Positions 1-9,421 of a stretch of DNA of 64,000 nucleotides are shown piece after piece. This DNA comes from Pectinatus haikarae. GTDB lineage: Bacteria; Bacillota; Negativicutes; Selenomonadales; Selenomonadaceae. Numbering within the stretch: the first letter of the stretch is position 1; each line of letters starts with the position of its first letter. The stretch lies in NCBI RefSeq assembly GCF_030813505.1, contig NZ_JAUSUE010000015.1. One strand, 5' to 3'. Below the pieces are notes generated by a model. It was not told the DNA's origin. It worked only from the letters and a program-made list of their open reading frames with translations, and searched no databases. A program made the translations under genes and the position numbers.

Positions 1-1166
1 CTGTGCCTGCATTGTTCTTTTTTCAACATCGCCTCCTGTAAAAGGCTCTGCTGTTTTTTCCCTTCTTCTATCTGCTTACTGAGAATTTTCAGCTGCCTGC
101 ATTCTGCCTCTTCTTTCTGTGCCATCACTGCCAACTGAGAAACATATTCTTTTTCCTGTACTAAAACGGCATCATACTCATCGTATGTGCCCATATTATC
201 CTTTATACCGGCTATAACCTCTATTGCCGCCGCATATTCCTTATCATATCTTTCTTTTGCTTCTTTATAATTTTTTTCCAGCTGTTGTGCAAAAGGAATA
301 TTTTTTTCTATCTCCGTCTTGCACAAGGCCATTTCCTGCTTTATCTTTTCCATAGAGGCAGCATAACCCAGCTGGGAATTATTCTGAGCTAGTTTTTCCT
401 CGTTATCTGCTATTTTTTTACTTATCTGTTCTGCAGTTTTTCTATCTTTATTCGTGTATTCACTAATTTTACTGATAAGCTCAGACAGTAACGGTGAATC
501 CTCCAAAACTGCATTTTCTGCCAGCTGGATATTTTTTTTATCGTGTTCTATATCTCTTTTTATACTTTCCAGCTTTTTTGCTGTTTCTTCCGCTTCCTTT
601 TTTAATTTTTCCTGAAGAAAACGATATAATCCTGTATTGAATATCTTGCGGAAAATATCACTGCGTTCTTTTGTCGGTGAAAGTAAAAGCCGCAAAAAAT
701 CGCCCTGGGCGATCATAGCTATCTGAGTGAATTGTGCTCTGTCGAGGCCTATCAGCTCTGCCACAGCCTGCGTCACTTCTTTGACACCGCTTACTATTTC
801 CCCGTCTGGAAGGAACAGTTCCGCCGCAGGTTTTTCCACAACTATTTTACTGCCTCTTTTGGCCGGACGCTCATATTCCGGATTGCGCCGCAGTCTGTAG
901 TCGCGATTTCCATAACAAAATATAAGTTCTACATAAGTTTGCGTATCGGTCGAAGCATATTTACTGCGAAACATATTCGTCTCCCGTACAGGACCGCTGG
1001 CCTCTCCGTACAGCGCATAAACCAGAGCATCAAAGATAGTAGTTTTCCCCGCACCTGTGTCACCGCTTATAAGATAAATCCCTTTTTTACCTAATTTACT
1101 AAAATCTATATCCACTTCACCCGCATAAGGTCCAAAGGCTGACATAACAAGTTTTTTAGGCAGCAT
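1..1166 (-). CDS. sbcC: Exonuclease subunit SbcC, N-terminal part (cut by window edge)
   Basis: This is the ATPase subunit of the SbcCD (Rad50/Mre11-type) nuclease, which cleaves DNA hairpins and protein-blocked ends in the cytoplasm. Reading the minus strand from the ATG at 1166 gives an SMC-like N-terminus with a Walker A P-loop (GDTGAGKTT, residues 35-43). A Q-loop-like MIAQGDF segment lies near residue 150, followed by a long charged region rich in Glu, Lys and Gln that looks like the start of the coiled coil. About 388 codons are present; the C-terminal half lies outside the window. The start codon shares one base with the sbcD stop (TGATG), so the two genes are translationally coupled. 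The family is certain from the P-loop context and the sbcD partner. Confidence 0.93.
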   Translation of the reverse strand, partial: MLPKKLVMSAFGPYAGEVDIDFSKLGKKGIYLISGDTGAGKTTIFDALVYALYGEASGPVRETNMFRSKYASTDTQTYVELIFCYGNRDYRLRRNPEYERPAKRGSKIVVEKPAAELFLPDGEIVSGVKEVTQAVAELIGLDRAQFTQIAMIAQGDFLRLLLSPTKERSDIFRKIFNTGLYRFLQEKLKKEAEETAKKLESIKRDIEHDKKNIQLAENAVLEDSPLLSELISKISEYTNKDRKTAEQISKKIADNEEKLAQNNSQLGYAASMEKIKQEMALCKTEIEKNIPFAQQLEKNYKEAKERYDKEYAAAIEVIAGIKDNMGTYDEYDAVLVQEKEYVSQLAVMAQKEEAECRQLKILSKQIEEGKKQQSLLQEAMLKKEQCRH

Positions 1167-2296
1167 CAGTGTTCCTCCCATATTTGTTCTATCAATTTCT
1201 CGGCAAAATTCCGCTGTTTTTTACTGAATGGTTTATTATTTTGCAAGGCATAGAACTCACTGAGCATATCAATAGGCAGTTTGCTTTTTTCTGTATTTGC
1301 CGTGATGATATTATTTGTCTGCGTTCTTTTATTATCATAATCTATTTTCATTATATTCGGATAAATTGTACGTAATTTACCTATCGCGTCCGGTATTTCA
1401 TTTTCGTCTGTCAGAGTAACTGCTAAATAATCCTCTGTATCTGTGCCTTCATAATTTTCCCTTAAAACCAAATCTGCATAATTTCCCCGTATCCTGCGCA
1501 TATCATGTAAAGGCTGCAAATTTCTTGCACTGATATCCACCTTACCTTTTTCTTTTATATTCACAATTACAAGAGTTTTTTTGTGCCCGCATTCAGAAAA
1601 GGAATATTTTAAAGGTGTTCCTGCATAACGTACAAATGCACGCCCGATCTGCTGAGGTCTGTGAATATGTCCAAGAGCGGCATAATCAAACGGGTAAAAT
1701 ATTTCTGCCGAAATATTATCCAGACCGCCTATGCTTATTTCCTCTGAATCGCTCGTCTGTGCCCCCGTAACAAATTGATGTGCAATTATTATATTGCGCG
1801 CCTCCCGGTCAATGCGCATTTTCTCCACAGCTGTCCTGACAGCATCATCATATGTCCTTATGTCTTCTTCCGGCCATGCTTTTTTTGCATATACAGGTTT
1901 CAAAAATGGCAGCATATATATATTGACTGATCCATATTCATCTTGAATTTTTATTGGTGAAAATATTCCTGTAAATACCGGAGATATATATACACCGCTT
2001 TTATTCAGGAGTCCTGTACCGAAGGACAACCGCTCTGCCGAATCATGGTTGCCGCTTATAATAAATACCTTCATTTTCAACTCTGCAAGTTCAGTAAGAA
2101 ATTTATCCAAAAGACGCACTGCCTCAACGGGAGGCAGTGGTGTATCATAAATGTCACCGGCAATAAAAACAGCCTCTGGCTTCTCCTTCTGCAAAATATT
2201 TACCACTTGTGTCAATATGTATTTTTGATCTTCAAGCATAGAAAAATTATTTATTCTTTTCCCTATATGCAAATCAGCTAAATGGGCAAATTTCAT
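1166..2296 (-). CDS. sbcD: Exonuclease subunit SbcD
   Basis: This is the Mre11-type metallophosphoesterase nuclease subunit of SbcCD (376 aa). Visible metal-site motifs are DLH (residues 8-10), GDIYD (47-51), GNHD (82-85), a later AHQFVTG and GHIH. The C-terminal third is the SbcD capping region. A GTG at 2308 is in frame, but it lies inside the ribosome binding region; the ATG at 2296 has GGAGG six bases upstream and starts at the conserved family N-terminus, so I use it. The gene is immediately upstream of and overlaps sbcC. A hairpin terminator separates it from cheR, so sbcDC is probably its own transcription unit. Confidence 0.95.
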   Translation of the reverse strand: MKFAHLADLHIGKRINNFSMLEDQKYILTQVVNILQKEKPEAVFIAGDIYDTPLPPVEAVRLLDKFLTELAELKMKVFIISGNHDSAERLSFGTGLLNKSGVYISPVFTGIFSPIKIQDEYGSVNIYMLPFLKPVYAKKAWPEEDIRTYDDAVRTAVEKMRIDREARNIIIAHQFVTGAQTSDSEEISIGGLDNISAEIFYPFDYAALGHIHRPQQIGRAFVRYAGTPLKYSFSECGHKKTLVIVNIKEKGKVDISARNLQPLHDMRRIRGNYADLVLRENYEGTDTEDYLAVTLTDENEIPDAIGKLRTIYPNIMKIDYDNKRTQTNNIITANTEKSKLPIDMLSEFYALQNNKPFSKKQRNFAEKLIEQIWEEH

Positions 2297-2310
2297 AAAA
2301 ACCTCCACAT

Positions 2311-2356
2311 AAAGAAAGCTCTTATCTAAGCCGCAATTCCCGGCCTAAATAAGAAC
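2311..2356 (-). terminator. Intrinsic terminator between cheR and sbcD
   Basis: A 16-bp stem with a few G-U pairs (arms 2318-2333 and 2341-2356, 7-nt loop) is followed on the minus strand by TTTCTTT. It lies about 100 bases past the cheR stop. A second T-run (2358-2364) on the other side could let it act in both directions. Confidence 0.7.
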
Positions 2357-2458
2357 CCTTTTTTCACCAGGCAATCTGTCTCCTGATCTTATTATAACAT
2401 AAACTTAGGAAATATCGGTCAATCTGAGGAAGGTAAGATAAGCCTGTTCTTACAATGG

Positions 2459-3340
2459 TTACAATGGCCTTCTATAAAAAAACGGCCTGTGATTTTCATA
2501 TCCCATATCACGGTAATTCAGTACAGCTTCTGTTCCGCCGACGAATAAAATTCCTCCCGGTTTCAATGCCTTGAAGAATTCTTTATAAAGTTTGTCTTTA
2601 GCTTCCTCTGTAAAGTAAATAACAACATTGCGGCACAAAATAAGATCAAAACCTGTTTCAAAAGAATCCTTCAAAAGATTATGCCGCCGAAATTCAATCT
2701 TTGCCTTTATCGTCGGACTGACAGCATATCTGCCATCATCCGTTTTTGTGAAATATTTTTGCTTGCGTCCGAGCGAAATAGCTTTCAGTTCATTATCCGA
2801 ATATACTCCGTCTTTAGCTTTAGCAAGAATATCTACATCCAAATCAGAGGCCAAAATCCGATGACGCGCCCCCGGTGTTTTTTCATCCAGGATCATTGCG
2901 ATAGAATATGGTTCTGCACCTATAGAACACCCTGCGCTCCATATATTAAGTTTCGTGTTTTTTTGCAGCAGCTCAGGGATAATAACAGATTCCAATTCAG
3001 AAAATTTTTCCGGTGTGCGAAAAAATTCAGATACGTTTATCGTAAGGTATTCTATAAAAGAAGCAAACTCATCCTTGTCTTTGACAGCAAAATCAAAATA
3101 CGATGAAAAAGTAGAATAGCCTTTACGCGTAACGAGATTATTGATGCGGCGTTTCATCTGTGCTTCTTTATATAAATCAAGATCAATTCCGGTCTTGCTT
3201 TTCAGCTTTTGTTTAAAAGCGATCCAATCACGTTCATCCACTTGACTGATCCCTCCTTCTAGATTATTTTTTAAAGTATATATCGGCACGCCCCATGTTT
3301 CATCGATCTGCAGTGCCTGTTCCCTCTTTTTCGCATCCAT
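2459..3340 (-). CDS. cheR: CheR-type chemoreceptor methyltransferase
   Basis: This enzyme uses S-adenosylmethionine to methylate glutamates of methyl-accepting chemotaxis proteins during adaptation. The 293 aa comprise an N-terminal CheR_N helical domain (about 35-105, ending in INVSEFFR) and a C-terminal SAM-binding domain. The latter contains WSAGCSIGAEPYS (134-146) and the family signature LCRNVVIYF (235-243). Length is normal for the family. A weak GAGGA lies just before the ATG. The gene stands alone between terminators and divergent housekeeping genes, and no other che genes are adjacent. Two receptor-like proteins in the window (19.8 and 63.5 kb) are possible substrates, though the first is soluble. 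Confidence 0.93.
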   Translation of the reverse strand: MDAKKREQALQIDETWGVPIYTLKNNLEGGISQVDERDWIAFKQKLKSKTGIDLDLYKEAQMKRRINNLVTRKGYSTFSSYFDFAVKDKDEFASFIEYLTINVSEFFRTPEKFSELESVIIPELLQKNTKLNIWSAGCSIGAEPYSIAMILDEKTPGARHRILASDLDVDILAKAKDGVYSDNELKAISLGRKQKYFTKTDDGRYAVSPTIKAKIEFRRHNLLKDSFETGFDLILCRNVVIYFTEEAKDKLYKEFFKALKPGGILFVGGTEAVLNYRDMGYENHRPFFYRRPL

Positions 3341-3472
3341 GCGTTTTCATCCTCACACTATACATTATAAAACTAATGTAATTTTATCATAAAACATCTG
3401 TGAAGGATAGAATGATGCTCCTATTTTGAGGAATTTTTTTAAAGGATAGCTGAATCGTTACACCAATAGCGC

Positions 3473-4711
3473 CTATTTATTCTGATAATGGCTGAAGCTG
3501 CCAATGGATACAGCAGAGAATTCGCCTTTCAGTCCGCCAAAAAACATTTTTGTTCCCAAGGCCGGGGAAAATTCAGGCATTATTTGCGCAAATACATCCG
3601 GGTCTATATTTAAATTTCGCACCTGAATCATATCAACAGAAACACTGCGCAAAAATTTGCGCCATGCGGCAGCCTCGGTCTTACTGTCATTAAAGCCCGG
3701 AAAATAAAGCATGTTAAGCGATACATATACATTTTTTTTCTTTGCATACCTGATAGAGTCAATAACATCTTCCAATTCATAATTACAGCGATAATAAGCT
3801 TTATAATTTTCCGATACGGCACTTATTATACTGACACGCATACTGTTAAGTCCCGCATCCGCAAGTCTGGCAATGCCGTCTGTAAAACCGGCGTTAGTAT
3901 TTATATTTATCTGGCCTTTATCCGTGCGTGCTCTTATCATTTTCAGGGCAGGAACTATATTATCCGCTGCCAATGACGGCTCACCCTCACAGCCTTGTCC
4001 GAAACTTACTATGGCATCAGCTGCTCTGGAAAGATGATAGCTTCCTATTTGTGCAATTTCATCAGGCGACGGACTAAAATCAATACGGCTTTGCGGTGAC
4101 GGACAGCATTCTGCCGCCTGCAGTGATATGCAGCCCAGACAGGCCGCATTGCAGACAGGCGACACCGGTATACCGGCTTCCCATCTTCCGTAAAAAAGAT
4201 TCTGTGCCGTACAGCAATGCCATTGCAGTGAACAATTTGCCAAATGCTCCACCAAACGATTGCCGGGAACATCACGCTTGACTTTATTTATCAATTCCGG
4301 CAGATTATCCGTATTATAACGTGCGGGATCCCATTTACTATTTTCATCAGTATAAATTGCGGCCGCGTACATTTCATCCTTATACAATGCCACCGCCGTA
4401 TAACCATATAGGGGAAGTGTCTGCGCAGCCTCAGTTTTCTGGAAAGCAGGCATATAAATTCTTGTATAACCCGCCGGTAGAAGTGCTGCCACTGCCTGCC
4501 CTGATACGGGGAGAAGTTCACCGTCTTTTTCTCCCACCGGCATCCGATCCGGCAGATACATCAGGTCGGCACTTTCCGGCAGAGGTATCAGATCTTCCCT
4601 TCTGAGCGGTATATTTTGATTACCGCTCCTGCCTGCGGCACTTACACCCGGTGCATCGAAAATTTCACCTTCCTCGTCAGCGTACAGAAGTGTTATTTTC
4701 GTTTTACTCAT
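3473..4711 (-). CDS. Radical SAM protein (CxxxCxxC)
   Basis: This is a predicted 4Fe-4S radical SAM enzyme of 412 aa. The cluster-binding cysteines are in PVCNAACLGC (Cys187, 191 and 194), in the CxxxCxxC spacing. They are followed by a segment typical of the SAM-binding barrel, including FGQGCEGEPSL and a later NTNAG. About 180 residues precede the cluster motif and are not recognised. In-frame starts exist upstream, but the ATG at 4711 has GAGG nine bases before it and is preferred. It overlaps the end of pth by 8 bases, so the two are co-transcribed. The substrate is unknown; the neighbour pth only says that it is carried with housekeeping genes. Confidence 0.8.
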   Translation of the reverse strand: MSKTKITLLYADEEGEIFDAPGVSAAGRSGNQNIPLRREDLIPLPESADLMYLPDRMPVGEKDGELLPVSGQAVAALLPAGYTRIYMPAFQKTEAAQTLPLYGYTAVALYKDEMYAAAIYTDENSKWDPARYNTDNLPELINKVKRDVPGNRLVEHLANCSLQWHCCTAQNLFYGRWEAGIPVSPVCNAACLGCISLQAAECCPSPQSRIDFSPSPDEIAQIGSYHLSRAADAIVSFGQGCEGEPSLAADNIVPALKMIRARTDKGQININTNAGFTDGIARLADAGLNSMRVSIISAVSENYKAYYRCNYELEDVIDSIRYAKKKNVYVSLNMLYFPGFNDSKTEAAAWRKFLRSVSVDMIQVRNLNIDPDVFAQIMPEFSPALGTKMFFGGLKGEFSAVSIGSFSHYQNK

Positions 4712-5321
4712 CACATTTTGCCTCACTCAAAGCATTCCTTACAGTTTTTTTCTTTTCCTTGCGCGGATTATATTTGTTCATTGCCTTATCAACAGACTCC
4801 GTAATTATACATTCAACAGCAGGAATCAGTGTATCAAAGGCCTTTTCCACAGCATTTTGATCTTCGTCTGAAAATTTTGAAAGAACATGATCATTCACTT
4901 TCCAATTCGGCAAAGGGCGCCCTATACCTATCCGGACATGAATAAATTCACTGCTTTTTATACACGATATTATCGATTTTATTCCGTTATGGCCGCCGGA
5001 GCTTCCTTTTACCCTTATTCTGATCATCCCCGCAGGCAAATCCATATCATCGTGAACGACAATAAGATCTGCCGGAGATATTTTATACCAGTTGAGTGCC
5101 GGTGCAATTGCATTTCCGCTCAGATTCATATAAGTCATCGGTTTCAGCAAAAGCACTTTTTCCGCTCCGATCATCGCTGTTGCCAGACTACCATTGAATC
5201 TTTCCTGCCAAACGCCTGCCGATAATTTTTTGGCTAACGCATCTATAAACATAAACCCTACATTGTGTTTCGTTTTTTCATATTCTTTGCCCGGATTACC
5301 AAGCCCGGCTATTATTTTCAC
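4704..5321 (-). CDS. pth: Peptidyl-tRNA hydrolase
   Basis: It releases tRNA from prematurely dropped peptidyl-tRNAs in the cytoplasm. The 205 aa carry the family residues Asn9 and His19 (GLGNPG...KHNVG), Asn66 (MNLSG), Asp91/92 (VVHDD) and Asn112 (GGHNG). I start at the GTG at 5321, which has AGGAGGAG about eight bases upstream and matches the family N-terminus; an upstream ATG would add 22 unrelated residues. The C-terminus has a lysine/arginine-rich extension after KYNPRKEKKK. The gene overlaps the downstream radical SAM gene. Confidence 0.96.
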   Translation of the reverse strand: MKIIAGLGNPGKEYEKTKHNVGFMFIDALAKKLSAGVWQERFNGSLATAMIGAEKVLLLKPMTYMNLSGNAIAPALNWYKISPADLIVVHDDMDLPAGMIRIRVKGSSGGHNGIKSIISCIKSSEFIHVRIGIGRPLPNWKVNDHVLSKFSDEDQNAVEKAFDTLIPAVECIITESVDKAMNKYNPRKEKKKTVRNALSEAKCDE

Positions 5322-5373
5322 CGTATTACTCCTCCTGCATGACGGTTTCTCAGCCGCTGCCAAATCATATAAT

Positions 5374-6813
5374 TTAATCGTTGTCAAAAAATTTCCCCAT
5401 TGATTCAGTCACATCAAAAATAGACATATAGAAAAAACTGCGCCTGTAAAGTTCCGCGACCGTAAACAGCCTTATTTTAAACCAATATCTGCTTTTATCC
5501 CTTTTTTCCAAAGCGGCTATCATATCTACCGGCACATTTTCCAATAAAACCTTTTTCATATTCTGCTTTATTTTTTCCTGTGTTCTTTTATCCAAAAAAT
5601 GGATTATATCAGTTTCAGCATTCTTCCCCAGACCTTTATCCTGTATTATGCGCCCATATTCTTCATTCGTCTGTTGAAGATGCAATTTATCATCTTTGTA
5701 AGAATAAATGGCTAATGCTCCCATTATTTTTTCCAGCAGCTGACTGCCAAGAACGTTTTCTTGTATCAGTGCGCTTATATCTATTGGCATATAATTATCA
5801 TCAGACAAATAATTATTTATAGCATAATCAATGCTTTTCGGATTGCCTATAAGCTCTTCAAAAGCGCTTTGTTCCATAGGCCGATGGTAAAAAAATCCCT
5901 GTGCATAAGTACAGCCGATCTTACGCAGAAAATCCACCTGTTCCTGCTTTTCGACGCCTTCCGTTATGATGATCATATTAAGCCAGCGCCCCATATAGAC
6001 CACTGCCTGGATAATGTCCTTGCCTTTTTTATTTTCTGTTTCCAAAAAGCGCATATCAAGTTTTAATATATTCGCTTTTATATCCTTTAATATATTCAAA
6101 GATGAATATCCGCTGCCAAAATCATCTATCAATACTATAAATCCATAATCCATGAGCTTAGCCGATAAATTTATTATCTCCTCAGATTTATCGATATAAG
6201 CACTTTCTGTGATCTCCAACTCCAATAGCTGCGGATTTACCGCATACTTTTCCACCAATCCTGTCAATACCAAATAGACATCCATATTAGTTATATCTGT
6301 GCGTGAAATATTAACAGATATAGGTACTACATTTTCGCCTGAAGCTATACGTGTTTTCAGCCATTGCACTGTTTTTTCCCATATGTGGGTATCAAGTTTT
6401 TCTATAAAACCGTTTTTTTCAAACAGCGGAATAAACACCCCCGGCATAATCATTCCCTTTTTAGGATGCCACCAGCGGACAAGTACCTCCGCTCCTGCGA
6501 TTTTTCCATTGTTCATATTGCATTTAGGCTGAAAATACAGTTTGAATTCACCGTCACTGAGAGCCTGCTCTGCAATCCCCAGCAATTCCTGCTCCTCAAG
6601 CATTTTCCCTCTTACACTGTCATTGAAAACAGCCACATGCTGAAAGTAATTCCGTTTTATTGAACGTAAAGCGAAAATAGCCCAATCGCACAGAAAGCTG
6701 ACCGCTGTATTTTTCTCGGCAGGACAAATACCGATGGCCGGAACAAGTTTCATCGGCAAGGGTGCTTCAGCAAAAATCGCAAAAATATTTTTTGTTGTCT
6801 TTCTTCCAAACAT
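5374..6813 (-). CDS. EAL-domain c-di-GMP phosphodiesterase part of a frameshifted GGDEF-EAL gene
   Basis: This frame encodes the C-terminal part of a GGDEF-EAL protein. Its first ~80 residues read as the end of a degenerate GGDEF domain (FAIFAEAPLP...GICP...SVRGKML), not as a natural N-terminus. The EAL domain (about 80-325) keeps the metal and catalytic motifs: EVLVR in place of EALVR, ISVNIS, LELEITES, DDFGSGYSS, LKLD, TEGVE and QGFF. Phosphodiesterase activity against cyclic di-GMP is therefore plausible. The last ~140 residues are a separate domain without clear motifs, possibly PAS-like. It needs a -1 frame change near 6780 to join the upstream frame. No good ribosome binding site precedes the ATG at 6813, so independent translation is doubtful. 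Confidence 0.75.
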   Translation of the reverse strand: MFGRKTTKNIFAIFAEAPLPMKLVPAIGICPAEKNTAVSFLCDWAIFALRSIKRNYFQHVAVFNDSVRGKMLEEQELLGIAEQALSDGEFKLYFQPKCNMNNGKIAGAEVLVRWWHPKKGMIMPGVFIPLFEKNGFIEKLDTHIWEKTVQWLKTRIASGENVVPISVNISRTDITNMDVYLVLTGLVEKYAVNPQLLELEITESAYIDKSEEIINLSAKLMDYGFIVLIDDFGSGYSSLNILKDIKANILKLDMRFLETENKKGKDIIQAVVYMGRWLNMIIITEGVEKQEQVDFLRKIGCTYAQGFFYHRPMEQSAFEELIGNPKSIDYAINNYLSDDNYMPIDISALIQENVLGSQLLEKIMGALAIYSYKDDKLHLQQTNEEYGRIIQDKGLGKNAETDIIHFLDKRTQEKIKQNMKKVLLENVPVDMIAALEKRDKSRYWFKIRLFTVAELYRRSFFYMSIFDVTESMGKFFDND

Positions 6814-7145
6814 ACAGCAAATATATCACCGCTTATACGGCCGATAACAGCCTCACCTTCTAAACTGTTTTTCAAATGTCCTGCTAAATAATGCAGGATT
6901 TCATCACCGATTTTATTGCCATATAAGGCATTAATAAAGCTGAATTTTTCTATATCTATACAAATTATTATATAGTTAACTCTTTTTTGCAGCAGCTCTG
7001 CCGTTTTTCTGTAAAAAGTACTCTTGTTATAGATCTGCGTCAATACATCATTTTCTTTGTGATATTCTAATTGTTTCTTATGATATTCTAATTGTTCTTT
7101 GAGTGCTTTTATTTGCGAACAAAGATCTGTTTCCTCGTCTGGCAT
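6750..7145 (-). CDS. Degenerate GGDEF-domain N-terminal part of the same frameshifted gene
   Basis: The ATG at 7145 has a strong GGAAGGAG site and begins a 131-aa frame. It has a short helical N-terminus with the hexapeptide QLEYHK repeated twice (residues 18-30), then a diguanylate-cyclase-like fold (NDVLTQIYNK, CIDIEKFSFIN, GDEIL). The signature GGDEF is SGDIF (105-109), so cyclase activity is unlikely and a regulatory role is more likely. The frame is lost around RQQKIF at an A6 and T5 run, after which sense continues in the -1 frame as the EAL part. I read the two as one gene broken by a single-base indel, or a sequencing error. Confidence 0.7.
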   Translation of the reverse strand: MPDEETDLCSQIKALKEQLEYHKKQLEYHKENDVLTQIYNKSTFYRKTAELLQKRVNYIIICIDIEKFSFINALYGNKIGDEILHYLAGHLKNSLEGEAVIGRISGDIFAVCLEERQQKIFLRFLLKHPCR

Positions 7146-7360
7146 TTCCTATACTCCTTCCTTTTAAAAGCTCTTTGCAACGCATTCATGCCCAAGTTTT
7201 TATTTATAGGCGCAGTATCTATGACAAACGTCTGCCGCAGATGTACTGCAAAAGCAGCATTAGGCAAAACGGACAGCTATCGACTGCATAATTTGCCGGC
7301 AGATAAAAAAAATAAAAATCTCCATTCAACAGTTGAAAGTGCTTCTTACCTCTACATATT

Positions 7361-8185
7361 TCAGCCGATTAAAATAAAATATGCGAAAACAATTACTCCT
7401 AAAATGATTCGGTACCAGCCAAAAGCTTTAAAATCATTTTTCTTTATATACCGCAGCAAAAATTTTATGGAGGCGATGGAAACAACGAAAGCAACTGCCA
7501 TTCCCACAAGTAAGATAACAACCTCTTCCAATGAATAGTTCAGTCCGAATTTTACCATCTTTAATAGACTGGCACCAAACATAACAGGGATAGCCAGAAA
7601 AAAAGTGAATTCAGCGGCTATATAACGTGAAGCACCGAAAATAATCCCGCCCAGTATAGTGGCACCTGATCGTGACGTCCCGGGGACCAGTGCCAGCACC
7701 TGAAAAACACCGATGATAAATGCGGTCTTATAATCAAGTTCTTCCAGAGTATTTATACGCGGCTGTCTATTTTTATTGCAATTTTCCACTGCTATGAACA
7801 AGATTCCGTAAAGAATAAGTGTAAAAGCCACCACATGAGAATTCATAAAATGCGCTTCCATATAATTATTAAAAAGCAGTCCGACGACACTTGCCGGTAT
7901 ACATGCAAAAATCACTTTCAGCCACAGAGAAATCGTCTGCGTTTTTTCAATTGCAGTTTTACTGGCGGCAAGCGGATTGAGTTTTTTAAAATTAAGGACA
8001 ACAACTGCCATGATGGCTCCAAGCTGAATGACCACCAGAAACATATCCATAAACTTAGGATCTACCGGCATTTTTATAAATTCATTGACAAGAATCATAT
8101 GACCTGTACTGCTTATTGGCAGCCATTCGGTAAGACCCTCAACAACTCCTAAAAGGATTGCTTCCATTATTATCATAAAGTCCAA
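7361..8185 (-). CDS. uppP: Undecaprenyl-diphosphatase UppP (BacA)
   Basis: This integral membrane phosphatase recycles undecaprenyl pyrophosphate for cell wall synthesis and confers bacitracin tolerance. The 274-aa protein has many membrane segments. It carries the family motifs EGLTEWLPISSTGH (16-29) and PGTSRSG (168-174), which hold the catalytic Glu, Ser and Arg. I choose a TTG start at 8185 (MDFMIIMEAIL): it sits 11 bases after GGAGG and gives the MDF...AI N-terminus common in clostridial homologues. The ATG at 8176 is the alternative. The gene is downstream of the prs terminator. Confidence 0.94.
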   Translation of the reverse strand: MDFMIIMEAILLGVVEGLTEWLPISSTGHMILVNEFIKMPVDPKFMDMFLVVIQLGAIMAVVVLNFKKLNPLAASKTAIEKTQTISLWLKVIFACIPASVVGLLFNNYMEAHFMNSHVVAFTLILYGILFIAVENCNKNRQPRINTLEELDYKTAFIIGVFQVLALVPGTSRSGATILGGIIFGASRYIAAEFTFFLAIPVMFGASLLKMVKFGLNYSLEEVVILLVGMAVAFVVSIASIKFLLRYIKKNDFKAFGWYRIILGVIVFAYFILIG

Positions 8186-8312
8186 AGTTTTCCGTTCCTC
8201 CTCACAAATTTCAAGCCTATGGAGCAGTGCTTTATTCTCCAGACGATCTGCTGAAATTTGCATAATAATCACTGCAGTTCAAATGCCGCAGGATGTTTTT
8301 CCTACTGCACTT

Positions 8313-8344
8313 TTCAAAAAGGGCCTTTCCTAAAGGAAAGGCCT
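8313..8344 (-). terminator. Intrinsic terminator after prs
   Basis: A 9-bp G+C-rich perfect stem (8322-8330 with 8335-8343, TAAA loop) is followed on the minus strand by TTTTTGAAAA. It begins 27 bases after the prs stop codon. Confidence 0.88.
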
Positions 8345-8370
8345 GAAAATCAGTACATATAACACATTTA

Positions 8371-9345
8371 TCAAACCTTTGTCTGAACAGCATCAGCCAT
8401 ATCAAACAACTTACTTACAGAGGTTTGTGTATAAATGCGTGCGATAGCTTCCCCAATTGCCGGTGCCATAGACAATGATATTATCTTGCTGGAATGCTTG
8501 TCTTTTGGCAGCGGTATAGTGTTAGTGATAACCAACTCATCTATAGGTGAATCATCAATGCGCTGAATAGCAGGATCACTCAAAATTCCGTGTGTACAGC
8601 AGGCATGGATCGATTTTACTCCCCGCTGTTTCAAAGCTTTAGCTCCTTCGCACAAAGAGCCTGCTGTATCGACTATATCGTCAATTATTATAGCATTTTT
8701 ATCTTTTACCTCACCGATCAGACTCATGACTTCGGCTTTTCCCGGCATTGGCCGCCTCTTTTCGATAATGGCAATAGGTGCACCCAGTCTGTCGGCAAGG
8801 CTGCGGGCGCGTGTTACACCACCCAAGTCCGGTGAGACAACTACAATATCAGAAAGATTTTTTCCGTGGACATATTTTGCAAGTACCGGTGCCGCCGCCA
8901 GATGATCAACAGGAATATCAAAAAAGCCTTGAATTTGTCCCGCATGCAGATCGACAGTAACCACTCTGTTGACACCCGCAGTCGTCATAAGATCAGCAAC
9001 CAGTTTTGCGGAAATAGGTTCACGTCCACGCGTTTTTCTGTCTTGACGGGCATAAGCATAATATGGCACTACCGCCGTAATATTGCGTGCTGATGCTCTT
9101 TTACAGGCATCGACCATTATGAGCAGTTCCATAAGGCTGTCATTTACGGGCTGACTGGTCGGCTGAATAATAAACACGTCCTTGCCGCGTATGCTTTCGC
9201 TGATCATAACCTGTGTTTCACCATTGTTAAAATGCCCAACAAACGCATGGCATAACTCGACACCAATATAATCGACTACCTCTTGTGCCAGCTGCGGATT
9301 GGCATTACCGGTAAGAATACATAGTTTGTCTGTGTCCAAAATCAT
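8371..9345 (-). CDS. prs: Ribose-phosphate pyrophosphokinase
   Basis: It makes PRPP from ribose 5-phosphate and ATP for nucleotide, histidine and tryptophan synthesis. The 324-aa sequence is collinear with class I PRPP synthetases. It has YARQDRKTRGREPISAK (98-114), VDLHAGQIQGFF (131-142) in the metal-binding region, a flexible loop with EKRRP, and the PRPP-binding IIIDDIVDTAGS (219-230). The ATG has AGGAGG seven bases upstream. It follows glmU on the same strand, an order common in Firmicutes, and ends at a strong terminator. Confidence 0.97.
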   Translation of the reverse strand: MILDTDKLCILTGNANPQLAQEVVDYIGVELCHAFVGHFNNGETQVMISESIRGKDVFIIQPTSQPVNDSLMELLIMVDACKRASARNITAVVPYYAYARQDRKTRGREPISAKLVADLMTTAGVNRVVTVDLHAGQIQGFFDIPVDHLAAAPVLAKYVHGKNLSDIVVVSPDLGGVTRARSLADRLGAPIAIIEKRRPMPGKAEVMSLIGEVKDKNAIIIDDIVDTAGSLCEGAKALKQRGVKSIHACCTHGILSDPAIQRIDDSPIDELVITNTIPLPKDKHSSKIISLSMAPAIGEAIARIYTQTSVSKLFDMADAVQTKV

Positions 9346-9421
9346 TAATTTTCCTCCTGCAATTCATATGCATAAATAATTTTTTTATTATAAAAGGACA
9401 TATTGTCCTTTATAAACATTT

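Noticed and set aside
6750..6813. Programmed -1 frameshift as the reason for the split GGDEF-EAL gene
   Set aside because: No canonical X-XXY-YYZ slippery heptamer in the right phase and no clear downstream pseudoknot; simple indel is more likely.
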